From the NCBI RefSeq assembly GCF_025751555.1, contig NZ_JAOWLB010000004.1, positions 124,001 to 188,000 on the forward strand: DNA of 64,000 bases, written 5' to 3'. The DNA is from Ruegeria aquimaris. GTDB taxonomy: Bacteria; Pseudomonadota; Alphaproteobacteria; Rhodobacterales; Rhodobacteraceae. Position numbers and translations under genes: made by a program. Under the pieces are notes generated by a model, which saw only the letters and a list, made by a program, of their open reading frames with translations, was not told where the DNA came from and did not search any database. Shown here one piece after another: positions 1-8,276 of this stretch (positions are counted from its first letter, which is position 1; the number at the start of each line of letters is the position of its first letter).

Positions 1-750
1 ATCGTCACGATACCCCGGCCCTTCGAAGGCCAGAGCGAAATGCGCCTGTTCCAGCGCCTTATCGTGTCGCGCCTCACCGCCGGTAAACCGGGCAGGAGCG
101 GGAATGAGACCCTTGCACGGCCTGAGATGACCGAACATCTCGGTCGCCAGCCGCACCAGCTTGTCGTGATCGACCGCCCCTGCGGCAGACAGAATCATCT
201 GCTCGGGACCGTAGTGCTCGGACACAAAGGCAGACAGATCTTCGCGAGAGAACGCCCGCACACGTTCCACCGGCCCGAGAATGGTCCGGCCAAGCGGCTG
301 ATCGCGATAGCTTTCTTCCTGGAGCCAATCAAAGATGACGTCATCGGGCGTATCATGCGCCTGTCCGATCTCTTGCAGGATCACTCCGCGTTCGACCTCG
401 ATCTCGCGCGGGTCGAACACCGGGTTCAGGACGATGTCGCCGATCACGTCCAGACCCAGCGCAACATCGTCTTTCAGGACCCGTGCATAATAGGCGGTCA
501 CCTCGCGCGAGGTATAGGCGTTGATATAGCCGCCCACATCCTCGATCGCTTCGGCAATCTCAAGCGCGCTACGGCGCTTGGTGCCTTTGAACGCCATGTG
601 TTCAAGGAAATGCGCGATACCGTTCTGTTCGATCCGCTCGTGGCGGCCACCGGCGGTTACCCAGATGCCGATGGCCGCCGATTGCAGGCCCGGCATATGT
701 TCGCTGACGATCCGGAAACCGTTGGCCAGTTGGTCTTGTCTTACAGTCAC
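1..750 (-). CDS. M16 family zinc peptidase (processing-peptidase-like), 3' part cut by window edge
   Basis: Reading the minus strand from a GTG at 750 gives an open frame of 250 codons that runs off the left edge, so only the N-terminal half is present. It contains the inverted zinc motif HFLEH (H47, E50, H51) that defines M16/insulinase-type peptidases, followed about 75 residues later by the conserved ERGVILQEI helix that supplies the third zinc ligand. The family includes the mitochondrial processing peptidase beta subunit and bacterial PqqL/YmxG-like proteins; the substrate cannot be told. The GTG overlaps the thrC stop codon (GTGA), so it is translationally coupled to thrC, an arrangement I know from other Rhodobacteraceae. 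Confidence 0.85.
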   Translation of the reverse strand, partial: MTVRQDQLANGFRIVSEHMPGLQSAAIGIWVTAGGRHERIEQNGIAHFLEHMAFKGTKRRSALEIAEAIEDVGGYINAYTSREVTAYYARVLKDDVALGLDVIGDIVLNPVFDPREIEVERGVILQEIGQAHDTPDDVIFDWLQEESYRDQPLGRTILGPVERVRAFSREDLSAFVSEHYGPEQMILSAAGAVDHDKLVRLATEMFGHLRPCKGLIPAPARFTGGEARHDKALEQAHFALAFEGPGYRDD

Positions 751-2138
751 TCGGCGATATGCCCTCTGATATGATCCTGGATGGCCGCCAGATCGTTGGC
801 GATGCGGGTCAGCCGTTCCGGACGTTCATACAGATCGGACATGCGCGGGGGAAGAGGCGGAAACACTCCGCTAGCCTGTTCCACCGCAGCCGGGAATTTC
901 GCCGGATGCGCGGTGGCAAGCGTGATCATCGGCGTGCGGTCACCCACACGAGCCTCTTCGGCGACCTTCACACCCACAGCCGAATGCGGACAGAGCAATT
1001 CACCGCTGGTCACGAGCGTTGCCTTGATCGTTGCCAGCGTTTCCTCTTCCGACGCGCGGCCAGAGGTGTAGACCTCGCGCAAGCTTTCCATCGCACCCTG
1101 GCTGACGTCGAAACCACCGGACTTCAATTCGGCCATCAGCTGCGATACCGCCGCGCCATCTTCGTCATAGGCGTAGTAGAGGGCACGCTCGAAGTTGGAC
1201 GAGACCTGAATATCCATCGACGGGCTGACCGACGGAATCGTCTGGCCCTTGAAATAACCCTGCCCGGACAGGCAGCGATGCAGGATATCGTTCTGGTTGG
1301 TGGCCACGACCAGCCGGTCGATGGGCAGACCCATGCGCTTGGCGATATAGCCCGCAAAAATGTCGCCGAAATTGCCGGTCGGCACGGTAAAGCTGACCTT
1401 TCGGTGCGGCGCACCAAGGCTGGTGGCGGCGGAAAAGTAGTAGACGACCTGGGCTAGGACCCGCGCGAAGTTGATCGAGTTCACCCCGGCCAGCCGGACA
1501 CCGTCGCGGAAGGCAAAGTCGTTGAACATGTCCTTGACCCGCGCCTGACAGTCGTCGAAATCGCCATCCAGTGCCAGCGCGTGCACATTGCCATCCGCTG
1601 GTGTGGTCATCTGGCGGCGCTGCACCTCGCTGACCCGGCCATGCGGGAAGAGGATGAAGACATTAACCGCGTCGAGCCCACGGAACGCCTCGATCGCGGC
1701 GGAGCCGGTATCACCCGAGGTGGCGCCGACGATGGTCACCGTCTCGCCCCGCCGTTTCAGGGCCAGTTGGAACAATTGCCCGATCAGCTGCATGGCAAAG
1801 TCCTTGAAGGCCAAGGTTGGGCCGTGGAACAGCTCGAGCAGGAAATGGTTCTCGTTCAGTTGCTTCAGCGGTGCCCGGGCAGCATGACCGAACCCGGCAT
1901 AAGCGCGCGCGATTGCGCCCTTGAACTCGTCTTCGGAAAACGAACCGCTAACGAAGGGCCACATCACGCGAAACGCGATCTCTTCGTAGGGCAACCCGGC
2001 AAGGGCAGCGATCGCGTCTTGGGTCAGGGTCGGTATCTCGGCCGGCAGATACAGGCCGCCATCACGCGCGAGACCGGTCAACATCGCCTCTTCAAAGGTC
2101 AGTTCGGGTGCCTGGCCCCGGGTTGAGACATACTTCAT
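747..2138 (-). CDS. thrC: threonine synthase
   Basis: Threonine synthase converts O-phosphohomoserine to threonine with pyridoxal phosphate. The 463-aa protein begins MKYVSTRGQAPELTFEEA, typical of the long ThrC class. The PLP lysine sits in GPTLAFKDF (K112), and the phosphate-binding GATSGDTGSAA and PTGNFGDIFAGY motifs follow. The frame is open upstream, but ATG 2138 is chosen because the earlier residues are not family-like and would run into the SURF1 gene. SURF1 ends 5 bases upstream and the M16 peptidase overlaps its stop, so thrC probably sits in one transcript with its neighbours. Confidence 0.95.
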   Translation of the reverse strand: MKYVSTRGQAPELTFEEAMLTGLARDGGLYLPAEIPTLTQDAIAALAGLPYEEIAFRVMWPFVSGSFSEDEFKGAIARAYAGFGHAARAPLKQLNENHFLLELFHGPTLAFKDFAMQLIGQLFQLALKRRGETVTIVGATSGDTGSAAIEAFRGLDAVNVFILFPHGRVSEVQRRQMTTPADGNVHALALDGDFDDCQARVKDMFNDFAFRDGVRLAGVNSINFARVLAQVVYYFSAATSLGAPHRKVSFTVPTGNFGDIFAGYIAKRMGLPIDRLVVATNQNDILHRCLSGQGYFKGQTIPSVSPSMDIQVSSNFERALYYAYDEDGAAVSQLMAELKSGGFDVSQGAMESLREVYTSGRASEEETLATIKATLVTSGELLCPHSAVGVKVAEEARVGDRTPMITLATAHPAKFPAAVEQASGVFPPLPPRMSDLYERPERLTRIANDLAAIQDHIRGHIAE

Positions 2139-2143
2139 GGATA

Positions 2144-2815
2144 TCAGCCTTTTGTGCGGGCGCGGCTGCGCCACAGGAACAGCAAGGTCATCGCGACCCA
2201 AACGAGGGCCAGTCCAAACCAGGTGATTGCGTATTGCAGGTGGTCGTTCGGAATCCCGGCGGAATCGACCGGCAGCGGCGTGACGCCCGGGTCGGTCCGG
2301 CTTCGGGCGATCACCAGAACCGGTTCGGTTCCCAGCTCCGCCGCCATCGCCGGGACATCCCGCGCGAACCAGATATTGGAATTGCGATCCGGTTCGGGAG
2401 TATACCCGTCAATCTCATCCGGCCAGTGCAGGTTGCCGAAAACCTCCAACGGCCCGGGCGCGCGTGCGGCCTGTTTTGCCGCGGTCGAGACAAAGCCGCG
2501 GTCGACCAGAATCCGACGACCCGAGTCGGTGAGGAATGGCGCAATGATCCTGTACCCGGGCCCTACCATCTTTACCGACACCAGAACATGCAACTCTTGT
2601 GTGTCGAACACACCGGTAATCGCCACAGGCAGATACTTGTCTTGGTCCGGGTCAGGAAGCGCCGGAAGCGACACCGTCGCCCCCGCGATGCGGTTGTCGA
2701 TCTCGGCGAGCAGCCCCTCTTTCCAGGCCAGCCTGCGCATCTGCCATGTCCCCAGGGACAGGAGGATGGCAAGGCCCGCAATCCCGAAAATCAACAAAAA
2801 CAAAACCCGGCGCAT
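2144..2815 (-). CDS. SURF1 family cytochrome oxidase biogenesis protein
   Basis: This 223-aa inner-membrane protein has the SURF1 topology: an N-terminal membrane helix (about residues 4-22) followed by the LGTWQMRRLAWK signature, a periplasmic domain, and a C-terminal helix (about 192-212) ending in basic residues. SURF1 proteins help insert heme a into subunit I of aa3-type oxidases. Its place after subunit III in the cta cluster fits. A hairpin with a T-run lies between it and ctaE, so it may be transcribed partly by read-through or from its own promoter. Confidence 0.9.
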   Translation of the reverse strand: MRRVLFLLIFGIAGLAILLSLGTWQMRRLAWKEGLLAEIDNRIAGATVSLPALPDPDQDKYLPVAITGVFDTQELHVLVSVKMVGPGYRIIAPFLTDSGRRILVDRGFVSTAAKQAARAPGPLEVFGNLHWPDEIDGYTPEPDRNSNIWFARDVPAMAAELGTEPVLVIARSRTDPGVTPLPVDSAGIPNDHLQYAITWFGLALVWVAMTLLFLWRSRARTKG

Positions 2816-2928
2816 TGTGGCTCCGTCAGGAAGGTGTTCGGCCCGGCGCGGGCCGGTGCCTTGTTATGTTGGGAAAGCCCGACAATGCAACCGGGCAATT
2901 GTATCGGGTGCAATAGTTCGTATCGCGA

Positions 2929-2961
2929 GAAAAAGGAAAGCCGCCTTGGCGGCGGCTTTCC
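2929..2961 (-). terminator. rho-independent terminator after ctaE
   Basis: Perfect 11-bp stem (GGAAAGCCGCC / GGCGGCTTTCC) with a 5-base loop. On the minus strand it is followed by a run of T. It lies 25 bases after the ctaE stop, upstream of the SURF1 gene. Confidence 0.8.
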
Positions 2962-2985
2962 GGGATATCGCGTTGAACTTTGCGC

Positions 2986-3801
2986 TCAGAGCAGCGGCCA
3001 CTGGCCCCAGATGTAGACCGCAAAGAACAGGAACAGCCAGACCACATCAACGAAGTGCCAGTACCAGGCGGCGGCTTCGAAGCCGATGTGCTTCTCGGGT
3101 GTGAAGTCGCCCTTGAGCGCGCGCAGCAGACAGATGGTCAGGAAAATGGTTCCGATGATCACATGGGCACCGTGGAAACCCGTTGCCATGAAGAAGTTCG
3201 AGTAGAACTGGTCGCCGCCAAATGTCCAGTCTTCGTGCAGAAGCAGTTCGGCATATTCATAGGCTTGCAAGAAGGTGAACAGAACGCCAAAGACGATGCC
3301 GATGGACAGCCCCTGGATCAGCGCCTTGCGGTCGTTGTTATGCACCAGCGCGTGGTGCGCCCAGGTCACGGCGCAGCCCGACAGGAGCAGAACCAGCGTA
3401 TTGATCAGCGGCAGGTGGAACGGATCGACCGCATGAATGCTCGGCGCCACATACTCGGTGCCGATATAGTCCTGCATCGGATACATGCGGTGTTTGAAGA
3501 ACGACCAGAACCAGGCGAAGAAGAACATCACTTCGGACATGATGAACAGGATCACGCCGTAGCGCAGACCAAGGCGGACAACCGGTGTATGATCGCCCTG
3601 ACGGCTTTCAACGACAACTTCGGACCACCAGGCGAACATGACGTAGAGCACAGCCACCAGACCAGCCCAGAACAGCCAGGCGGTGATGCCATGCATCCAG
3701 AGCACAGCCCCGAACAGCATGACGAAACCGCCAATCGCGCCGATCAGCGGCCAGATCGACGGGGCCAGAATATGATAATCGTGGTTCTTAGCGTGTGCCA
3801 T
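2986..3801 (-). CDS. ctaE: cytochrome c oxidase subunit III
   Basis: Subunit III of the aa3-type oxidase, 271 aa, with seven predicted membrane segments. It begins [19 protein letters not shown], the usual start of COX3, and carries the conserved stretches [15 protein letters not shown] and [14 protein letters not shown]. It lacks the catalytic metals and stabilises subunit I. It follows ctaG by 24 bases and closes the oxidase part of the cluster; a strong terminator lies behind it. The subunit I gene (ctaD) is not in this window, as in other Rhodobacteraceae where it is unlinked. Confidence 0.95.
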   Translation of the reverse strand: MAHAKNHDYHILAPSIWPLIGAIGGFVMLFGAVLWMHGITAWLFWAGLVAVLYVMFAWWSEVVVESRQGDHTPVVRLGLRYGVILFIMSEVMFFFAWFWSFFKHRMYPMQDYIGTEYVAPSIHAVDPFHLPLINTLVLLLSGCAVTWAHHALVHNNDRKALIQGLSIGIVFGVLFTFLQAYEYAELLLHEDWTFGGDQFYSNFFMATGFHGAHVIIGTIFLTICLLRALKGDFTPEKHIGFEAAAWYWHFVDVVWLFLFFAVYIWGQWPLL

Positions 3802-3823
3802 CAGTGTCCCTCACCTTGCGGCG

Positions 3824-4399
3824 TTAGTTCGTATTGGTTTCCGCCTGCTTGTCGAGGGCGGCATAGCCCTCGGGCAGGTCGATTTCGTAGAATGTATACG
3901 ACAGCGTGATCGTATGCACATATTTCGCGTCCCGATCATTTACGATCTCGGGATCGACAAAGAAGCTGACGGGCATCTGTACCCGTTCGCCCGGTTGCAG
4001 CACCTGCTCTTCGAAGCAGAAACAGGCGATCTTGTCGAAATAACCGCCTGCCGAATAAGGCGCGACGTTATACGATGCCTGCCCTGCCACCGGCCGGTCC
4101 GTCGGATTGTAGGCCTCGTAAAAGGCCAGTCCGGTCTCGCCGATGCGCAGTTCCATCTCGGTCTGCACTGGACGGAACTCCCACGGCATGCCGCGCTCTT
4201 TCGAGGCGTCAAAACGGACCTTGATGGTCTTGTCCAGGATGGTGTCAGACCCGGTTTCGGCCACGCCGGTGGCGCCGCCAAAACCTGTGACCCGGCAGAA
4301 CCAGTCGTAGAACGGGACCGATGCCCAGGACAGCGCGCCCATCACGAGCACAACCGATACCAGCTGCACAACTGTTTTCCGAGGTCCGTTCAACGCCAT
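3824..4399 (-). CDS. ctaG: cytochrome c oxidase assembly protein CtaG (Cox11 family)
   Basis: Copper chaperone that delivers Cu(B) to subunit I. The 191-aa protein has one N-terminal membrane helix (about 10-30) and a periplasmic domain. The copper-binding pair is in CFCFEEQ, with the conserved VDPEI region after it, and the near-membrane cysteine is in FYDWFCR. Its ATG overlaps the stop of the 55-aa gene upstream by one base, showing coupling. Confidence 0.95.
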   Translation of the reverse strand: MALNGPRKTVVQLVSVVLVMGALSWASVPFYDWFCRVTGFGGATGVAETGSDTILDKTIKVRFDASKERGMPWEFRPVQTEMELRIGETGLAFYEAYNPTDRPVAGQASYNVAPYSAGGYFDKIACFCFEEQVLQPGERVQMPVSFFVDPEIVNDRDAKYVHTITLSYTFYEIDLPEGYAALDKQAETNTN

Positions 4400-4566
4400 C
4401 AGTTCTGCGCCTCCACATTGCCGCGCGGCGGTTCGAAGTCCCCGCGGGTCACTTTGACCACGGTCAGACCGAAGATGATCACGATGAACCCGGCCAGGGT
4501 CAGCGCCACACCCAGATTCCGGCCAAAGCGTCGATGATGCAGTTCATGGGTCGGACGCAGGCTCAT
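4399..4566 (-). CDS. small single-helix membrane protein in the cta operon
   Basis: A 55-codon frame, MSLRPTHELHHRRFGRN..., fills the space between ctaB and ctaG exactly. Its ATG overlaps the ctaB stop (TAATG) and its own TGA overlaps the ctaG ATG. Residues 17-38 form one hydrophobic helix, with a basic His/Arg-rich N-terminus and a short acidic tail. The tight overlap on both sides argues strongly that it is translated. I do not recognise a named family; location suggests a small oxidase subunit or assembly helper (inference). Confidence 0.8.
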   Translation of the reverse strand: MSLRPTHELHHRRFGRNLGVALTLAGFIVIIFGLTVVKVTRGDFEPPRGNVEAQN

Positions 4567-5519
4567 TACCAGCCTCCCAGCCCGTAAGGCTTGAGCAGGG
4601 CTTCGACCAAAATCGCACCGAAGTGCAGGAAGAGATACAAGAGCGACAGTTTGAAGAAACTGCGCTCGACCCGGAAATTATCGACCTCGGAGTCGTTTTC
4701 GTCACGACGCCAGATCCGCACTGAGCCCATCAGAAAGAGCGCGTTCAAGAGCAGTGCAACAGTCAGGTAGACCGGGCCGCCGATATCCGAGAAAGCGGTA
4801 CCCAAAGCGAGCAGCGCAAGCAGGATCGTGTAGACGAGAATATGCACCCTCGTGGCGCGGCGACCGTGGGTCACGGTCAGCATCGGCACGCCTGCATCGT
4901 CGTAGTCCGAGCGCATGAACAGCGCCAGCGCCCAGAAATGCGGCGGGGTCCACATGAAGGTCAGCGCGAACATCAGCCAGGGTTCGACCGACATGTCGCC
5001 GGTCGCCGCGATCCAGCCGATCACCGGCGGGAACGCTCCGGCGGCACCGCCGATGACGATGTTCTGCGGTGTCGTCCGCTTAAGCCACATGGTGTAGACG
5101 ACCACGTAGAAGAAGATGGTGAAGGCCAGAAAGGCCCCGGCATAGACATTTGTGGCCAGCGCCAGCATCATCACCGACATGCCGGAAAGCGCCAGGCCCA
5201 GCGCCAGCGCTTCGCCTGGCTCGACCTTGCCCGCCGGAATCGGACGCTTCTTGGTGCGCTTCATGACGCGATCGATATCCGCATCCCACCACATGTTCAG
5301 CGCGCCCGACGCGCCGCCACCGATCGCGATAAAGAGGATCGCGCAAAACGCAATGAAAGGGTGCACGGGAATCGGCGCGGCCAGAAGCCCGACCAATGCG
5401 GTGAACACGACAAGCGACATCACGCGCGGCTTCAGCAGCGCGAAATAATCGCCAAAGCCAGCCTCGTCTTGGCGGTTCGCGATCCGGGAAGTGCTGGCGT
5501 TGATGCTTGCGTCGCTCAT
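4566..5519 (-). CDS. ctaB: protoheme IX farnesyltransferase (heme O synthase)
   Basis: UbiA-family membrane prenyltransferase, 317 aa, which adds a farnesyl group to protoheme to make heme O, the precursor of heme a. The Asp-rich substrate motif is seen in NMWWDADIDRVMKRTKKRP, with the second conserved loop YTMWLKRTTPQNIVIGGAAGA behind it. About nine hydrophobic segments are present. It lies between ctaC and the 55-aa gene, and a GC-rich inverted repeat separates it from ctaC. Confidence 0.95.
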   Translation of the reverse strand: MSDASINASTSRIANRQDEAGFGDYFALLKPRVMSLVVFTALVGLLAAPIPVHPFIAFCAILFIAIGGGASGALNMWWDADIDRVMKRTKKRPIPAGKVEPGEALALGLALSGMSVMMLALATNVYAGAFLAFTIFFYVVVYTMWLKRTTPQNIVIGGAAGAFPPVIGWIAATGDMSVEPWLMFALTFMWTPPHFWALALFMRSDYDDAGVPMLTVTHGRRATRVHILVYTILLALLALGTAFSDIGGPVYLTVALLLNALFLMGSVRIWRRDENDSEVDNFRVERSFFKLSLLYLFLHFGAILVEALLKPYGLGGW

Positions 5520-5540
5520 GCGCTCGTCTCTTGGGGCGAA

Positions 5541-5563
5541 AGCTGCGCGGTGGTCGCGCAGCT
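5541..5563 (-). repeat. inverted repeat between ctaC and ctaB
   Basis: Perfect 9-bp stem AGCTGCGCG / CGCGCAGCT with a 5-base loop, 43 bases after the ctaC stop. On the minus strand only a short T stretch follows, so it may act as an mRNA-stabilising hairpin or weak attenuator rather than a full terminator. Confidence 0.45.
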
Positions 5564-5605
5564 CTTAATCAGTGGTGTTTCGGCGATCGTAACGCCGGGT
5601 GCGGA

Positions 5606-6442
5606 TCAGTTGGAAGCAACCTGGATAGACCGCGGAACACCCGCATACTCTTCCTTGGCGCCTTCCAGCCACTTGGCATATTCCGCTTCGCTCACAACCT
5701 TGACCGTGATCGGCATATAGGCGTGATCCTTGCCGCAAAGTTCGGAGCACTGGCCGAAATACACGCCCTCTTTCTCGGCAGCGAACCACAACTGGGCAAG
5801 GCGACCGGGAACGGCATCCTGCTTCACGCCAAAGGCCGGGATGGTCCAGGCGTGGATGACATCGGCGCCGGTCACGCTCATGACCACGACCTTACCCACG
5901 GGCACGACAACGGCGGTGTCGGTGGCAAGCAGGTACTCGTCTTCGGAATAGCCGTGCTCGGCCAGGGCATCTTTTTCAAGCTTGAAGCTTTCAAAGCCAA
6001 AACCTTCGTCAGTGTACTCGTAGCCCCAGTACCACTGATAGCCGGTCACCTTGATGTGGATATCAGCGTTGGGAATTTCCTGATTCTTGAACAGAACCGG
6101 AAGCGAGAATGCACCAATGAACACAAGAATCAGAATCGGCCCCACGGTCCACAGGATCTCGACCGGAGTATAGTGCGAAAACTTGGCGGGGGTCGGGTTT
6201 GCGCGGCTGTTGAAGCGTACGATGCACCAGACCAAGAGGCCAGCGACGAGGATACAGATCGCCGTAATGATGACCAGCACCATGTGATCGAGCGACTGCA
6301 ACTCGCGGGCCAATTCAGTGGCGGCCGGCTGGAAACCCATGGCTGCGTCTACCGGTTTCCCGATCGATTCAAGTTCCTGCGCCATTGCCGGAAGGCCGGT
6401 AAACGTGGCGAGAAGCGCTGAAAGCGTCAAAGCGTTCTTCAT
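5606..6442 (-). CDS. ctaC: cytochrome c oxidase subunit II
   Basis: Subunit II carries the binuclear CuA centre that takes electrons from cytochrome c. The 278-aa precursor has a signal peptide ending near MAQELE, two membrane helices (about 50-72 and 92-112), and a cupredoxin domain. The CuA ligands are visible in VIHAWTIP and [16 protein letters not shown]. It is the first gene of the minus-strand cta cluster. The 178-bp divergent region before tldD must hold its promoter and contains an FNR-type box. Confidence 0.97.
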   Translation of the reverse strand: MKNALTLSALLATFTGLPAMAQELESIGKPVDAAMGFQPAATELARELQSLDHMVLVIITAICILVAGLLVWCIVRFNSRANPTPAKFSHYTPVEILWTVGPILILVFIGAFSLPVLFKNQEIPNADIHIKVTGYQWYWGYEYTDEGFGFESFKLEKDALAEHGYSEDEYLLATDTAVVVPVGKVVVMSVTGADVIHAWTIPAFGVKQDAVPGRLAQLWFAAEKEGVYFGQCSELCGKDHAYMPITVKVVSEAEYAKWLEGAKEEYAGVPRSIQVASN

Positions 6443-6587
6443 GTTCTGTCCTGATCGTTTGATCTTTGCGTCCCTTACGGACGAATAATGAATCGAGATC
6501 CACTCCGCCCGTTGTCTTTGGTCGCGTTAAAAATCATATTCCGGGAGGCAGATAAAGCAAAATGCTTGCGTCAAACAGACGCTATTT

Positions 6588-6601
6588 TTGATCTGGATCA
6601 A
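6588..6601. promoter_or_regulatory. FNR/FnrL-type binding box
   Basis: TTGATCTGGATCAA matches the FNR/FnrL consensus TTGAT-N4-ATCAA at all ten defined positions. It lies 146 bases before the ctaC start and only 19 bases before the tldD start, so it could control the oxidase operon, or block or activate tldD, under low oxygen. Confidence 0.7.
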
Positions 6602-6619
6602 ATGACAAGGACGCAAACC

Positions 6620-8041
6620 ATGGCGCAGGACCGTTTTCGCCCCTTTGAAACCGCGCTTCCGCTGGACCAGGCTCAGACGATCCTGCGTCAGGCGACGGAC
6701 GGCGCCGAGGACGGCGAAATCTATGTCGAGCGGCGCAAATCAGAGGCCCTGAGCTTTGATGACGGGCGCCTTCGCTCGGCGTCTTATGACGCGTCCGAAG
6801 GATTCGGCCTGCGCGCCGTTTGCGGCGAGGTGGCGGGCTACGCACATTCGACCGAAGTCTCGATCCCCGCGCTGCGCCGCGCATCCGAAACCGCGCGGCT
6901 GGCGGTTCAAGAAGGCGGTGGCACCCTCGCCGAGGCCCCGAAACCGACCAACAGACGTCTATACGCCGAAGACGATCCTATTGAGTCGGCCTCTTTCCCG
7001 GTAAAGATCGAGACCTTGAGAGAGATCGACGCGTTCACCCGCGACCTTGACCCAAGGGTGGTGCAAGTCTCGGCGTCGATTGCGGCCAGCCTTCAGGAAA
7101 TCGAGATTCTGCGCCCCGACGGCGTGCATGTCAGGGATGTGCGACCGATGACGCGTGTGAACGTATCCGTGATCGTCGAACGCAGCGGCCGCCGGGAAAG
7201 CGGCAGCGCCGGTGGTGGAGGTCGTGTCGGGCTCGATGGCCTGGTCGACCCGGCCTATTGGCAGGCCCAGGCGCGGGAGGCGCTGAGAATCGCGCTGATC
7301 AACCTGGATGCCGAACCCGCGCCTGCGGGCGTCATGGAGGTTGCCCTTGGGCCGGGTTGGCCCGGGATCCTGCTGCACGAGGCAATCGGCCATGGGTTGG
7401 AGGGCGATTTCAACCGCAAGGGAAGCTCGGCCTTTGCCGGGCTGATGGGTCAGCAGGTGGCCGCACGCGGGGTTACCGTGGTCGATGACGGCACCCTGCC
7501 CGACCGCCGCGGCTCGATAACCATTGATGACGAGGGCACGCCCTCGCGTCGCACCGTACTGATCGAGGACGGAAAACTGACAGGCTATATGCAGGACAGG
7601 CAGAACGCCCGTCTGATGGGGGTCGAACCCACCGGCAACGGGCGACGTCAGAGCTATGCTCACAAGCCGATGCCACGCATGACCAATACTGTTATGCTGG
7701 GCGGCGAGGCCGACCCCGCCGATCTGGTGGCCGAGATCAAGGACGGTATCTGGGCGGTGGGATTCGGCGGCGGTCAGGTCGACATCACCAATGGCAAGTT
7801 CGTATTCTCGTGCACCGAGGCCTACCGGGTGCGCAACGGCCGTATCGGTGCCCCGGTCAAAGGAGCCACCTTGATCGGCGACGGTCCTTCGGCGCTGATG
7901 CGCATCCGGGGGTTGGGCAATGACATGGCGCTCGACCCGGGCATGGGCACCTGCGGCAAGGAAGGCCAATGGGTGCCGGTGGGTGTGGGACAGCCCACGG
8001 TGCTGATGGACGGGCTGACGGTTGGAGGGTCGACAACCTGA
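6620..8041 (+). CDS. tldD: metalloprotease TldD
   Basis: TldD, with TldE/PmbA, forms a heterodimeric zinc protease that processes ribosomally made peptides and the CcdA antitoxin in E. coli. The 473-aa protein has the HExxxH zinc motif in LLHEAIGHGLEGDFNRKGSSAF (H253, H258). ATG 6620 is chosen because the protein then begins like the family (MAQDRFRPFETAL); the open frame upstream covers the promoter area and the FNR box. No tldE/pmbA partner is in this window. Confidence 0.93.
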   Translation: MAQDRFRPFETALPLDQAQTILRQATDGAEDGEIYVERRKSEALSFDDGRLRSASYDASEGFGLRAVCGEVAGYAHSTEVSIPALRRASETARLAVQEGGGTLAEAPKPTNRRLYAEDDPIESASFPVKIETLREIDAFTRDLDPRVVQVSASIAASLQEIEILRPDGVHVRDVRPMTRVNVSVIVERSGRRESGSAGGGGRVGLDGLVDPAYWQAQAREALRIALINLDAEPAPAGVMEVALGPGWPGILLHEAIGHGLEGDFNRKGSSAFAGLMGQQVAARGVTVVDDGTLPDRRGSITIDDEGTPSRRTVLIEDGKLTGYMQDRQNARLMGVEPTGNGRRQSYAHKPMPRMTNTVMLGGEADPADLVAEIKDGIWAVGFGGGQVDITNGKFVFSCTEAYRVRNGRIGAPVKGATLIGDGPSALMRIRGLGNDMALDPGMGTCGKEGQWVPVGVGQPTVLMDGLTVGGSTT

Positions 8042-8276
8042 GGCCAGACGGCCCGAAAACCGGCGGTAAGGTAAACGACTTTGTCGCCGAAGCGCGCGCC
8101 ATGGTCGGCACCGGGCAAGAACATGCAAAGAAGATGTCAAATTTAGTTCATTGCTTTCAATTAGTTAGCCGCAGTAGCGCGTAATGGTCAAAAAAACTGC
8201 GCCGAATTTAGTTTGATTCACCGCCTGTTAACGGGCCGGGCTGTAAACCTGTTTCTGCAAACAGGCGGAGCGACGG

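Noticed and set aside
8140-8218. Repeated AATTTAGTT words before dprA
   Set aside because: Short A/T-rich words 65 bases apart, likely by chance in an A/T-rich promoter region.
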